Shown here: in pieces, positions 37,252 through 50,636 of the stretch
Position numbering within the stretch: position 1 is the first letter of the stretch
How the letters are laid out: each line of letters opens with the position of its first letter
From: Paramecium sonneborni
Lineage: Eukaryota > Ciliophora > Oligohymenophorea > Peniculida > Parameciidae
Assembly (NCBI GenBank): GCA_905182985.1
Contig: CAJJDN010000078.1
Location: 228,764 to 290,236, forward strand
Direction: 5' to 3'
DNA length: 61,473 nt
Position numbers and translations under genes: made by a program
Notes under the pieces: generated by a model
Told to the model about the DNA's origin: nothing
What the model saw: the letters and a program-made list of their open reading frames with translations, nothing else
The model's database searches: none

Positions 37252-38247
37252 ATGCTATAGAGATTGTCTACAATATTAAGAAGACCAATATTCTGGCATG
37301 GAACACATCATCATGACAGCAATGATGCTACAAAAAGATTATTTGATACAGTTTCTAGTACAGTGAAGGGCATCTAATAAATAAACTATGTAGTTGAGCA
37401 TGATGTTAAATTGACAGCTGAAGAGAAATCAAAAATGAAGCAATTCTTAATTTATAGATATGATCCTGCTGTATTTGAAATATTTATATTTTAGGATGAG
37501 AATGACTTTCCAAAGTATGTTAGCTATTACGTCGACTTAAAGAAGATACCTCCTATGTATTTAGATGCATTGCTTTACATTAAAGATAATTATGATTCTT
37601 CATTATCTTTACGTCGTTCTTGTAGAGAAGGTATTTGTGGATCCTGTTCTATGAATTGTAATGGTCTTCATAAATTGGCTTGCATACATGCAATTGACAC
37701 AGACTTAACTTAGCCAGCTTATATTACTCCTTTGGGACATATGTTTGTTGTTAAAGATCTAGTAGTTGATATGACCAATTTCTACACTTAATATAAGACT
37801 ATTGATCCATATTTAAAGAGGAAGACTCCTAAAGTAAACTATATCTAATATTTATTATTAGGAAGGAAATAAGGAATATATCTAATCTGTTGAAGATAGA
37901 AAGTTATTAGATGGTCTATACGAATGTGTCTTATGTGCTTGCTGTTCAACTTCTTGTCCTTCTTATTGGTGGCATCCAGATAGATATCTTGGACCAGCTG
38001 TCTTAATGTAGGCTTATAGATGGATTGTAGATTCTAGAGATGAATATACTGATGAAAGATTAGAAAAATTAGGTAATCTATCAAATCATTTTATCTAGCT
38101 GAGGATGTCAAGGTTGAAGATTGCTAAAATATTGGAATGTGTTCATTTACATGTCCAAAAGGATTGGATCCACAAAAATCTATGAATCATTTGATGAAGT
38201 TAATTGAAGAATACAAAGAAAGAAAAATTGCATCTGCAACATTATGA
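37252..38247 (+). CDS. SDHB: Succinate dehydrogenase iron-sulfur subunit (305 aa)
   Basis: ATG at 37252 gives a mitochondrial presequence ([16 protein letters not shown]). Introns at 37471-37494, 37834-37861 and 38073-38098; 918 coding nt; TGA 38245-38247. The [2Fe-2S] ligands are in [18 protein letters not shown], the [4Fe-4S] set in [16 protein letters not shown], and the [3Fe-4S] set includes [15 protein letters not shown] passes electrons from the flavoprotein subunit to ubiquinone in complex II. Length is normal for the family apart from a slightly long N-terminal region. Same strand as PAM16 with a 46-bp gap. Confidence 0.97.
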
Positions 38248-38992
38248 TATATTATATCATATAATAATAATAAGAATCATTATTATTACTACTAATTAAA
38301 TCCGAAAAACTTGATCTAAATTTAGGACTAGTAGAATTAATTAAAACTATTTTTGGATGTAACTAAAATGTAAATGATATTTTGGATCACAAGGTAGTAT
38401 AAGAAGTTCTTGATCTGTGACATAAACATCTCCTTGAATTTTTTCTGATTGTTCTAGCATTACATGTTTTCTTAAGTGGATTTAAAGATTTTAGTTTAAA
38501 TTTGTACCATATCATAACAGGGTATCAAAAATGACAAAAAAATCATATAGACTTTTAATTATTAATAGAGGTCAAGTAATTTCACATTTAATATAGGCTC
38601 GTTTCAATTTCTTTTGTAGCTAAATTAAAGAAAGGATCAAGATCTTCATTTATCATATAATATAATGAGATAGATTCATGGTTAAATTACAATAAACTAA
38701 TTAATTACTATTTATTTAAGAACATTCATTTCATTTCCTTTATGATATACAGAGGCAATTAATTAAAAGAAGAACTTCTAACACTCAATCAGTTAGTTCT
38801 TATCTTTCACAGTTGATTGTTAAGTATGAATATAGCTGTCATGATTAATTTAAAAGCATAGATTACATATTACATAATGAGTATATTATAAAATATTTTG
38901 GTATATCTCTAATTTATTAACATAAATAATTAAAAAAAAGTCATCATATTATTTGGATTCTAAACAATCTTTGTTAGCAACATTAATATTTA
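38248..38992. other. Intergenic region with possible minus-strand gene remnant
   Basis: About 745 bp. On the minus strand, 38,330-38,700 contains short protein-like pieces in different frames, for example MINEDLDPFFNLATKEIE and DVYVTDQELLILPCDPKYHL. The latter looks like the middle of a RING-H2 domain whose outer cysteines are missing. No intact gene can be built. Confidence 0.35.
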
Positions 38993-40414
38993 ATGGATGA
39001 ATATATTATAGATGATAGAGTAAATGAATAAGATCGAAATTACCTATTATCTTAAGTTGATTCTATACATACTCTTTACATAACAAGAGAACAAATATAA
39101 TCGATTAAAGAATAATTAAATTCTGAAGATTACATAACCATTCATATTGCCTTATAAAGATTGCTACGATTAATCTTTCTAGAATTCCATATTGAGAATT
39201 TCCCTCTTGATTTAGATGAAGCTGGTAATTAATATCATTTTACCTAATTCATCATTCAAAATAATATTATTCAAACCCTTATTCATTTAATTTAAGTTCA
39301 ATACTCTATACAAAGTACAATAGATTCTACTTAAATCCTTTTATGTTTACTTTGTGGAACATCTTAATAAGTAGAACTAATATTACATAATGGATTAGTA
39401 TAAACACTGTCTTTTTTACTTTAATCTAATATAGATTTAATCTCATTTACTGGGCTTGTTGCTGTTTTATAAGCTGCTAAAATTAGACATTCGAAATCTT
39501 TTTGTAAATAATTCCTCAATAGTTAATGTGAATAATTTATATTTAAAAGATATTCTAAAGAACCTGAATATTGTTTAAAAACACTGTATTCTTTGTGTAC
39601 AAAAAAACCTTCCATGAAATTTGAATTAATTAAGTCAAGTATTCTATTTATAGTTGATAAAATTCACAAAGAAAATAAAATTGGAATTATATCTAAATGC
39701 ATTTGTATTGTAACTGGTAAATGGATACCTTTACCTCCTTTAAAAGAAAACCATCTAAAAAGAATTTAATTACTTTTAGATCTGAATATAATTACGAGAT
39801 TTATTTAACTCATGAAAAAACATGAATCAGAATATGAATTATTATAAGTCATTTTAACAAATTTAATATTTGTTTTATCTGGAACTGATTAATAATTCTA
39901 GTTTGTTTTAAAATAAGGAATAATGAGATAAGTCTAAAAGTTATTAGATTGCAAAGATAAAAGCACTTTTCATAGATGTCTTGCATTTTTAGTTTAGATT
40001 ACTAATAAATAATTAGGAGTTAATTATCTTTTTGAATAAAAAACCATAATTGCAATACTAATTAGAATTTATAGTGTTGAATAGAAAGAATTTGCATTCA
40101 TAAAGATTTTATCAATATTTGAAAATTTGATAAATTTAGGAAATATTGAATAAGTTTAATGCTTAATTGATTAATAATTAATTAGAATAATCATTAAAAA
40201 TTTAAGATAAAATATAAATTAAGATAATGTATAATTAAATTGTAAGTCAGTAGAATTATTAGAATAATTATTAAAAAAGGTTAGAAATATAAACAAGGAT
40301 AAGTATGAAATGTGGAAAGAAGAGTTTATAAAATTAGAAGGAATTTAGGCATTGAAAGAATTGAGTTCAAAAACAGAATAAATATTTTAAATAAATGAAT
40401 TTTTAAATACTTGA
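38993..40414 (+). CDS. Armadillo/HEAT-like helical repeat protein, distantly importin-alpha-like (473 aa)
   Basis: Intronless frame from ATG at 38993 (MDEYIIDDRVNEQDRNYLLS) to TGA 40412-40414; 1,422 nt. The product is almost entirely helical with repeated amphipathic helices of ARM type, e.g. VELILHNGLVQTLSFLLQSN followed by IDLISFTGLVAVLQAAK, and GIMRQVQKLLDCKD. The repeats resemble importin-alpha-like proteins but lack clear WxxxN cargo-binding motifs, so I do not assign import function. Convergent with the coiled-coil/EF-hand gene, whose stop is 37 bp away. Confidence 0.82.
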
Positions 40415-40451
40415 TGTTTTTATTAAATCAATTATAATAAATATATATTAA

Positions 40452-43086
40452 TCATGTAACTTTCTTAGTAGTTTACTCATTTAACAATTCATGATATGGT
40501 CTCTAAGTAATCTTCTCAATCTCTGGTATCATATGTGATTAAAACTCATTAAAATGTATCTATCCATCATTAGAATTATCAATCAATTTGAAAAACTCAG
40601 AATACTCTTCTTAATCTAAAGGAATTACAATCTTCCTTTTAAGTATATACACTTACTCGAGTTCTCAACATTTATTTAAATTCATCCTTACTCACTGATC
40701 CAGAGCCATCTTAATCAATAGTCATAAAAATTTAAAATAGATCTAATTTATTTGTCTACATAAATTAAACAAAATGATTTGCAACCAAATTTAATATTTC
40801 TAAATATATATATTAATACATTTTGAAGTTTTCTTAGCACTTCTTTATTCTTTCATTGCTAACATCTTAAGATTATAAGCTTTATTTAAAACAATGCCAA
40901 AATCATTAGTAGATATACGTCCATCTCCTTCTAAATCAAAATGATCTATAACTAAATCATATTATTCATCATTCAATTGAATTTCACATTTAACCATAAA
41001 TTATTTCATTTCAATTCTCTCCACATGTCCACTATTATCTTCATCTATCTATTTTCTTAAATCTAATATTGATAATCCCTGTTTATTAGCATATTCCAAT
41101 AAACCATCTATACATTCACGAACTATATCAGGTAATTCACCATCTTCTTTCAATTACTCTATTTAAACTCTACTTATTTTTATTGGACCTGAACTTGGCC
41201 AAGTTTAAAAAACCATCTCTAAATCTATAAAATTAAAATCTTAAGTTAATTCATATATTGTTTATAATAGAACATCTGTTTATTCTTCATCTAATGATGT
41301 CTATAACAATGCTGTTTTAAATTACTATCTATTTACTAAACTCCCAGGTAATTGAGCAGATATTGATTATTATGAATTACCTTACTATTTCTTTGGTTTT
41401 AAATAACCCATTAAATCATCTTTCTTTTCGTTTAACTTTTATCTTATTTACTCATGCATCTATATTTTATCATCTCCAACCAATATATTATATTTCCCTA
41501 TTGCTCTTATCAAAGTTTACATTATACTTTCATTATCTTTTGTTAAATTTATATTATAAGTTATCTCTTTCTCACCATAAGGCTCAATTAAATATCTTGA
41601 TATTAATACACTTTCATTTTAATTTAAATTAAATGGTTTATTTTATAGAATCTATATCAACTCTCCTAAAGATGTCTCATTTGTATCTTTCTATCGAAAT
41701 AAATATAATTCTAATTCAGCATTTCTTATATTCTATGCCCTTAACTTATATCTTAATTAAGTTAATAATTCCTCAATATCATCTTATCTAATCGAACTCA
41801 ATTTCCTTTAAACTTTTCTTCTATAACTTTGTTTCTCTTATTAAATCTGTTGTTATTATTATTATTATGTCTCATTCTATTTCTACCTATCAGGTGTCAG
41901 TTCTTATGATTTTCTTCTTTAATTCTATACATCCTCCTAAGATTAAACAGTAAAAAGTGCTTCTCTTCTACCACTTTATATTTATTATGACTGTAAATTT
42001 CGATTACTATTGAAAAACAATTGTTAATATTTATCTTGCAATTCAATAAGTTCTTGCTTTTGTTTCTCATATTTCTCTTTAAAGCTTTCTTTTTCCTTAG
42101 TTACTGTATTCAGTTTATCCTAAAATGTACTTGTGACTTCTTTGAGTTACCTTTCCAATTCATGAACTTTTCTGTCTTTTATCATATTATCATTTTTTAA
42201 TTGATTATTTTCTACAACTTTTTTTTCTAATTCCAATTTCATTTATGTAACATCTTATCCTCTACGAAATAATGGATCATTTAATTAAGCCTTATTAAAT
42301 TATTCTTCTAAAGAAGTCAATTATTTTTTAATTTAAGTTTTCTCTTTGATACTTTTTTAATAATTCTGCTCTAATTCTTGGTTTAAAAAGTTCAATTTAT
42401 CAATTTCCTCTTAAGCTTTCTTAAGTTCTGAAGATTATTTGTTTCTTTAAGAAATGCATTTCTACAACTGTTCCTGTAAGGAAATGATTCTTTCTTCAAT
42501 ATTTTATTCTGTTTTAGTACTAGAAAGTTGAAGATATAATTTACGGATTCATGGTCTTTAGTATTTATTGATGAAGTAGCTATTTAAGACGTAATGATTC
42601 ATCAGAGTAATTTTTCAATTCAGCTTCTAATTCTTAGATTTTAGTCAATTTAGCACTTCTTTTGACTCTAATCATTTCTTCTTTAAAATCATCTAGTTCT
42701 TCTCTTAAATCTTTATTTTGTTTTTTCAATTACAAAATAATAGTTGATTGTGGGACTTCAATAATTTGTTTCTTAAATTATTGTGGAATAGCATTTGTAA
42801 TAGATGATGAGTACTACTCCTCATTAACATGCTAAATAAAATGATGATGTACATCACTAGATTTGAGGATGGCAGTTTCTTTACTTTTTAATTGTGCTTT
42901 GAGTTGATGATTCTCCAATTTAAGAGTATTACATATTAGTTTAGTTTTATTGAGTTCTTCATATAATCTTTCCTTATCTTAAACCATGGTAATAGGAATG
43001 GTTTTCTTAAATTCTCTAGAATTAGGAGGATCTCTAGTTTTGCTTAAATTTGAATATAATGATATACCTTGATAGGAATTACTCAT
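40452..43086 (-). CDS. Coiled-coil protein with C-terminal EF-hands (854 aa)
   Basis: ATG at 43086 (MSNSYQGISLYSNLSKTRDP) to TGA 40454-40452, with introns 42520-42544, 40800-40819 and 40632-40656; 2,565 coding nt. Residues ~40-420 form a long coiled coil (e.g. ELERQLKEVTSTFQDKL) with a poly-Gln patch. A mixed linker follows, and the last ~300 residues carry four EF-hand loops: DEDNSGHVERIE, DLEGDGRISTND, DQDGSGSVSKDE and DNSNDGQIHFNE. The first and third have canonical ligands. A calcium-responsive filament or ciliary/cortical scaffold is likely by composition; I do not recognise a named orthologue. Confidence 0.88.
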
Positions 43087-43288
43087 TAGAATCTTAATGA
43101 GCTTTGGTTACATAAAATTTGGGTCTAAGAAGATGAAAATTAAAGATACTTATAATGTTGCACATTTTGACGAAACTCAATAGCAGACTAATAAAATAAA
43201 AGTGCAAAATACATGTGCTTATTCCCTGTGTTAGATTTATGGAGTACTCGTATATGGTCTCATAAATTATTTTATTGAATAATATAAA

Positions 43289-46200
43289 TCATTATTGTTA
43301 TTCTGGTTCCTCGTCAGGAGGAATCTATTCAATAAATGGACATATTTCCTACCAAATTCTTATGGTTCCGTTTGAGCCTATTAATTATATATATAATTAC
43401 TAGTAGTAATTAACAATCTCTCAATTATCATAAGTGTTCTTATTTCTTCTTTGGTTAATTCAAATGTTTTAATCAACACTCCTTTATCCGAATTCCATAT
43501 GCTTAATCTTCCATCAGAACCACCTGTAATGAGATGTTTAAAGTATATGAGACTACATAATATTTATCCAGTATGACCATCTTTTAATGTTCTATACAAT
43601 AAAAAAAAAGACTTACTTTAATTTTGTTCCTTATTCAACATTTAATATATCACATAATTTATCTATTCCTCCAACCAATATTTATGTATTATTCATTTAA
43701 TATAAATGTTAAACTTTAGTTGTGACTATTGTTCTTAAAGTCTTAAGTATAATCTTTGGACCTGATTTTTCCTATTGATTTTATTAATATTATACTCTTC
43801 TATATGTTTTCACTCTACCATCAGGAAAACCAGCAGCAAATGAATCTTTACTATATGCAACCAAAGAATTTACAAAAGTTCTATCAACTGGTTCTACATG
43901 TTCTAAAGCACTAGAAACAAAATTAACTAATTGAATTTTTCTATCCTCAGATGCTGTAACTATGCTTCCATCTATATATATCATTGAATAAACTCCTTTC
44001 TCATGATACTTAAATTTTATATCCATCTACCAAATATTATCATGTTATTTCCATCCTATTACTGTTCCTTCTTTATTACCTGCCAATAACATTCCATTAT
44101 GTACATGTACACTTAATATTTCTGCTTCATGATATAATACTTTATTTATATTAAACTTTTAAGCATTCCATATTATAATTTACTTATCTTCTCCTGCTGT
44201 CATAAATTCTTCTTTATTTATAAACATCATTTAATTAATTTTACCTTCATGTTTTATTAATTCCAAAGATGGAAACTTACCCACAATTTAGGAATCTGTG
44301 TATAAAGCACTAGTTTTAAGCATTTCAATTTTCGGTATTAATGTTCCAATAAACCAATGATATATTTATTTACGACTACTTGGTATTTACTATGGAAAAT
44401 TTAACATTTAATATCCATGTGCTTGTATAAAATATATTTTTGGTTATTTTTATCTTATCAACTCTGTATTCTAAAGATATGCTCCTAATCTCCATAAACC
44501 TTATTACTAAGATTAATCAATTTCTATATAGAAGTATTTTTCTTTTCTTTCAAATTTTATTATCTAATTTGAGTCCTTTATTATTTCCCCATTTTCTTTA
44601 ATTAAATAAATACTAAAGTTTTCCTTTCCTATCGCTGCATCCACTAACAAATAAGAATGATGATCAGGTTTTAAATTGTATGGAAATTCAGAATCTACCA
44701 AGAAATTACATATATTAGGGAATTGTTTATCTTATAAAGACCAAACTACCATTTTACCTTAAATAGTAAATGTTAATAATCGTTTTTCATATGTTACACA
44801 ATCTCCACAATATAATTTAACAGGAGATTAAAAGAATCTTTGATTTGTAACTTTTAAATCATTAACAGATTCAGGTAAATGTATAAATGTAATACAATCA
44901 CCTTATGCAATAAGTACACCATCTTCATTTTATAGAATACTATTAATTTATTAATCTGATTTTAAACTGATATTAGGTCCTCTTTCATGTGAATCTATAC
45001 TCAAAGTATGAAGTACTCCATCAGTACCTCCGAAAACTAAATATCTTTATTCTAAAGACAAAATCTATAAAACTGGTCTGCCCCCACTTTAATAGCCTTT
45101 AACTTATATTTATTTAATCTATGTTGCACTTAAAGGTTTATCTAGAGATTTTTCTACTTTATAAATAAAAATTGATTTGCTCCCATCACTCAAAACTGCT
45201 ATCTAATCATTTGTTATAGAGACTATTTTATTAATTTATTCAATTGTTTATGTTACTGATTCTACATCAGTCTCAGAATCTATTACAATCTAAAGTTATC
45301 TTAAATCAACTTTCAATAATATTAATTTTCCTTCCACAGTACCTAATACTAAACCTTCTGCACCTACTTTACACATTGTGTTGATCTTTTTATTTACATT
45401 TAAACTTGATAATAATGCAAATTGAGAGTCTTCATTTTTTCTCAACCATGTTATTTAACCATTATTATCACTTAACATTACATTATCATCATCCCAAATA
45501 ATTATAGAATTTGCAACATCAGATAAAACATTAGGTATTGTATTATCAATCAAATAATTATCTAAATTCCATATGCTAACACTACCATTTTTCTAATTAG
45601 CAGCTATTATTAAATTAGGTGATTAAAATGCACATTACCATACTTCTGTTTCTAATTAATTTTTAGTTAAATTAGGATATGCTTTGAGTTAATTAGTAAA
45701 TACTATTTAATTCACTACATCAAAAGCTTCATAAGGTTCTTTCAAGGAACCTAAAATCCAGAAATAAGGATTCAAAGTTCCTTATTCTTCTGGTAATTTT
45801 GGTAGAATGCATTTCTCAATTCTATCGGATGATAGTACATACATTTCTTAAATTTAATCCATTTTTAATTTAGGTAAACAGGCTACCAATTGCAATATGT
45901 CTTTCTTATTTTATAAATTCAAAAACTTAATCAATTAAATTCCATCATTTCTATTTTGAATTTACTGAATATCCTAATCTTCTTAAATCACTTATTTATC
46001 TATTTATAATAATTAACTTAATTACTTTCTTGAATAATGTAGAAATTTAAAAACTCTTCGTTTGGTTTGTTAACTATTAACACAATCAATGAAAATTATT
46101 ATGGTTTTTTAATAATGTAATAAGTCATAGGATGTGAACTTAAAGTTTAAGATTCATTAATGTCTTTACTCATATCGTAATATTAAGGATGTTTGATAAT

Positions 46201-47936
46201 GATTCTACCTTTGGTAACTATAAGGAATCTTTTAAAATAAATTACTTTTCTTTTGTATTAATGCCTTACAAATTCCATTTTCATTAGAACGGTAACTATA
46301 TAATTTTTTATTGATTTCATCCACAACTTTAATGTAAACATCAGAAACTGGAATTTTATCTACTAAATCTATAAATGAGAATTATATTAGATTAATTTCA
46401 TTTTATTATCTTGATGGGGGTTACAAATATTTTGGTTTTCTTATTCTTAAATCATTTGAAGGCCTAATAGAACTCTTTTTATCTAAAGCATCTTGTACAG
46501 GATCATAACCTTCCTCAGTCTAAATAGCTCTTTATATAGAATAAGTGAATTCACAAACTCCAGAACTTGTCATGATTTTACTTTTAAAAACTTGAAATCC
46601 AATTTTCTTAATAAAAATGTAGAATTAATTTGGTTCAACTACAATCTCATATTTTCCACTTCCTGCTGGAGATTCTTTAAGGATTGCATCTTTTCCACCT
46701 TTTAATGGGACAATCTCAACTCTGCATTCCGTTATTGGTATCATTTCACAATTAACAGAAACAATTATACATGAATGTGTTTACTTCTATAATTCAATCA
46801 CTTAATTAAGAGGTAGATCATCATTTGTCAATTAGAATAAATTTATAATCTATATAGAGATGTCAATTTAAAATACATGTGTTTTTCTTAGAAAATCATT
46901 CGTTTCTTCAATTATTACTTCATAAACATCCAAAGGTACATTTGTTAATACAATTCTACCTTCTTAATTTGTCCTTTCTATTTTATAAGCAGTTTCTTCT
47001 TATTCCTTCATACTTTTTTAAGATTGACCTGACATATTTGAATATGATGATTTTGGTCTTGTTTGACTACTCTATGGTCTGAGAATTTTATTTGATCTTG
47101 ACGTAACTAAACTTAATAATATTTAATACACATCAAACTTTATGTTCTTTATTATGTAGTAGGACGATATGGTTATATTCTAACATCAGTATTTTTTATC
47201 TTTTAATCTGAATCATAGTATTTCAAATCTATATTGAAAGAGACCTTCTTAAAATATTATGGCAATTTATTAATGATACTACTTATCTATGGCCAAGCTT
47301 TAGAATTTAATTTAGATCCAACCACTGCCTATTTCAATTATCCTTTCTATTTAGACATCACTTAAACTTCAAAACAACCTTTATTTTAGTTTAATCAATA
47401 TACCTAATCTTCTTTAAAGAAACATAGTGTCAATACTATGATCAAAATGATCATAAAGTAGAGGCTTAAGAATGACCTTAACAATTGGAAAGCGTTTCAA
47501 TATTTCATTTTTTAGTTATTAAGCATATGCTAAATAACGTGTTTCATCATGTTTGGTTGATCCTGTATGTTCATGACAATTTGTACTGCATTTAATATGT
47601 TCGAATACCAATATTCAATAGTAACAATTACATCCTCCTCAGAAATATCTCTGAATTCTCTAAATTCTCTAAATCCTTAATGTTGTTCACTTTTATTATG
47701 AATTTCCTCATTTTTTTCCCACAGTTCTTAAAATGTTCGTAACTTCTTTATTTTCACATTAGTGTACGATAAACCTGCGTCTGAATGCTCATACTTAATC
47801 ATACGTCTAGACTTAATCAGATATTCATCATTACTCATATTTAAAAGTGCCCAATGAAATCCAAGGGTTTTGATGAAGTTCATGATTAAAATGATTGTCA
47901 TACAATCTTTGTATAAAATTAACAATACCTTGACAT
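43289..47936 (-). CDS. Large protein fusing a SelW-like (Rdx) CxxC domain, Ig-like modules and WD40 propellers (1,475 aa)
   Basis: ATG at 47936 to TGA 43291-43289, with nine introns of 20-28 nt (47907-47928, 47807-47834, 47586-47608, 47379-47403, 47112-47131, 46218-46245, 46000-46025, 43582-43606, 43378-43400); 4,428 coding nt. Near residues 85-230: VIVTIEYCTNCHEHTGS, then LKNEILKRFPIVKVIL and GCFEVQVMSKQKGQLKQAV, in the order of selenoprotein W-like thioredoxin folds, with CTNC as redox-type motif. Next come two or three beta-sandwich modules (EGRIVLTNVPLDVYEVII; SGKYEIVVEPNQFYIFI). From ~residue 720 on are WD40 repeats (NQKNGSVSIWNLDN, TAGEDKQIIIWNAQ, GGSDGRLSIWNSDK, SNGTIRIWQEI). Function unknown. 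Confidence 0.9.
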
Positions 47937-48262
47937 TATCATTAATGATTGATTTTAAGTATACTTTTTCGATCTTTTAGTAGGTTGAGAGAGTTGAGAC
48001 AATCTTTCTGTTTCCTAATATCTCAACATATAAATATATATATGTATAATATAAATTATTAATACTTATTGTTATGATTAAATAAGTTTCACAAAAATCT
48101 AAATTTTCATTTATTTTTTTACAATCTACATTCATTTCTATTTTTAAAAATTAATAAGTACTAAAAGACTTCTAAATTATCATTATTAATTTATCTTCAA
48201 ACTAAGAAATATTTGTAATTTTTGCAATTACCCGACAATGTATCATTTTATTTTAATTTTAT
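47937..48262. other. Divergent intergenic region
   Basis: About 325 bp between two divergently transcribed genes; AT-rich, with a TATATA stretch near 48,022-48,052. It should hold both promoters; no RNA gene or repeat seen. Confidence 0.5.
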
Positions 48263-50028
48263 ATGATTTAACTCAATACATATGAATAAACATATTGGGT
48301 TTCTGGATATCAATGTTGTGTTATAATATATGCATTCATTAGCTTTGGACTCATTTTGGTATCTGTATTCAATCAATCAAAACTTATGGATGAAGTAATT
48401 CAAATACGATTAAAAAATAGGCACCCTAATTTTATACCAATTGGAATAACTACCTTATTGAAGATATTCAAATAAAATAAAATTGTGATCATGGATTCCA
48501 TAATGTTTTAAATTTTACATGGCCTGGAACTGAAAAAGGTTGCGATTGTACATAATCCAATGGAACTGGTAATTACAAATATAATAAGTATCATTTTAAT
48601 CCTAATTCTAGTTATTACTATATGGAATGTAGTTAATTCATGTTAGCAGAAAATTGTCACCCAATAGCATAGATGGAAAGCAGAAATTTTTAGTATTTGC
48701 CTTTTATTTCAAAAAAAATTGTTAAAGGTAATTTTTGACGTATTATTAAAAAGGTTTCAAAATCTGTGCAAAAATGAGTCCATTCACAGCTATTCAAGCA
48801 TTTTCAATTCAAGAAAATATAGAAATGTATAAAAAGTGTGGAAATATATGGAATGTCCCTATTACATCATAGTGCCCTATTAGCCATTTTGTTATTAATA
48901 ATGATAATAATGGGATTTAAATTGGAGATTCAGATCTCTATTATAACTATTAAAGAGTTGAATCAGAATAATTACCTATTACATAATTTACAATTGGATA
49001 TAGTAATATAAATCCTTAATATTAAATAATTAGATTCTATTTGTTATAAAAATACTGAAATATTTACATTTTATTACCTAGATAACCTTATTGATTATCA
49101 ATGTGATATTGAGGATGATCGATTTTAAAAAGTGAAAAATAATATTTAGTATAGTGATTTGCTAAAAGTAAATGAAGTTTTAGATTAATATACAAAGTTA
49201 TTTAAAAATACAGAAATATAATAAAGAAGTATACAATTACCATAATATTTAATAGATATGAATTTATTTTATCAGAAATTAACCAAATTTCAATATAATA
49301 AATCTGATTTGTGCAAATTTAATGATTTAGACTTTATATATCATTTGAATTCTTATATAAATGATAATCTGATGGATATATAATTAGCAGCATAAGTAAT
49401 TGTTGGAATCTAAGCAGGAGTATTTGGATTTTTGATTCCAATGATTTCAGCCATATCCTTAATTGGATGTAATTTTAAGTTTAACTCTATAAATCAAAAA
49501 GGTTCCCATTACAAAGATTTATTTGGATTTTGGTTAGGTATTAAAATGATTGGTGAAACAGTATGTACAATTATTTTAGCCATAGATATGGGTTATTAGA
49601 AGTATATGTTGAATAATCTTGAAGCTTTTATAAATGCAGATTGTTCAGATTCACTTACATTAATAGAGATGACAAAATTTTATAATTAATATGAAATTAA
49701 GGTATATAATTATGTACTCTTAAATTTCATACTTTGTATTATAACAAACCTTACTGATATCTATTTAACATATCTTATGTGCAGAGATAAGCATAATTAA
49801 GGAATTATTACTATGAAAAAAAACTAAGAGAATTTGTATCCTAAAATGTACACTTCAACACATCCAGATGAAATTCTAATTAAATCTAAAGTATAAATAT
49901 TTTAGGCTATCACACAAAATGATTAAGAGAAAGACCAACTTAATACAAAAAATGATTAAGAGAAAGATCAACTTAAAGAAATTAAAATACCTGATGATGA
50001 CATGGTTGTACGTATTCCTGATGAATGA
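48263..50028 (+). CDS. Multi-pass membrane protein with Cys-rich extracellular loop (560 aa)
   Basis: ATG at 48263 (MIQLNTYEQTYWVSGYQCCV) to TGA 50026-50028, with introns 48395-48420, 48728-48753 and 49003-49033; 1,683 coding nt. One membrane helix near the N-terminus (AFISFGLILVSVF) is followed by a long luminal/extracellular region with TWPGTEKGCDCTQSNGTGN and paired cysteines. Then come two or three helices (VGIQAGVFGFLIPMISAISL; YNYVLLNFILCIITNLTDIY) and a charged tail with a repeated NDQEKDQL. This layout is familiar from ciliate multigene membrane families of unknown role; no transporter or channel signature is seen. Confidence 0.83.
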
Positions 50029-50636
50029 AATAATATTATGATATCCAGTCTTAATTTATTATACTTTTTATATATTTAATTTTTTTTTCTACTTATAGAG
50101 ATAATTTGTAAGATTAAAGACTTGAAATCAGCTATGAGCAAAATAAAACTTATGATATTAGTAAACACATAGCTATATTAGTTTATTGATTGATACAACT
50201 GAATAACAGTATTTCGATTGGCAAATTTATTCCAAATCTAAAATGATATTCAATATTAAAAATATTTAATCATTGTCTGGCTGCTGTTATTTAGTAAAAT
50301 TACTTGAAAAGTTCTGGTATTCAATTAAATTACTTATTACTCAAAAAAATCAATAAAAACTATCATTTTAAAAATATCAACACTTCTTCTTTCAAATCTA
50401 CTAGCATAAAGGATTATGGAAATAATGTGTATTAAATTTAATCATATAAAATCTTAGTACAACATAAAGTTTACAAGATCTGAAATTTTGAAAATTAAAT
50501 CTGCTGAGCTTGTTTAAGATTGATTTTAATTTAAAAAATCTATTCTTTTTAAAGAAGCCTACTGCTGCCTTATAGAAATAGCAGTATTATATATTATAAA
50601 ATGAAATAAAATAAAGATATTTATTTTTAATTTAAA
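50029..50636. other. Intergenic region
   Basis: About 600 bp between two plus-strand genes. AT-rich; no convincing exon, RNA gene or repeat found. Confidence 0.45.

Noticed and set aside
41363..41632. Plus-strand hydrophobic open frame
   Set aside because: It is antisense to a continuous coiled-coil/EF-hand coding exon; the hydrophobicity is a by-product of reading Lys/Glu/Gln codons backwards.
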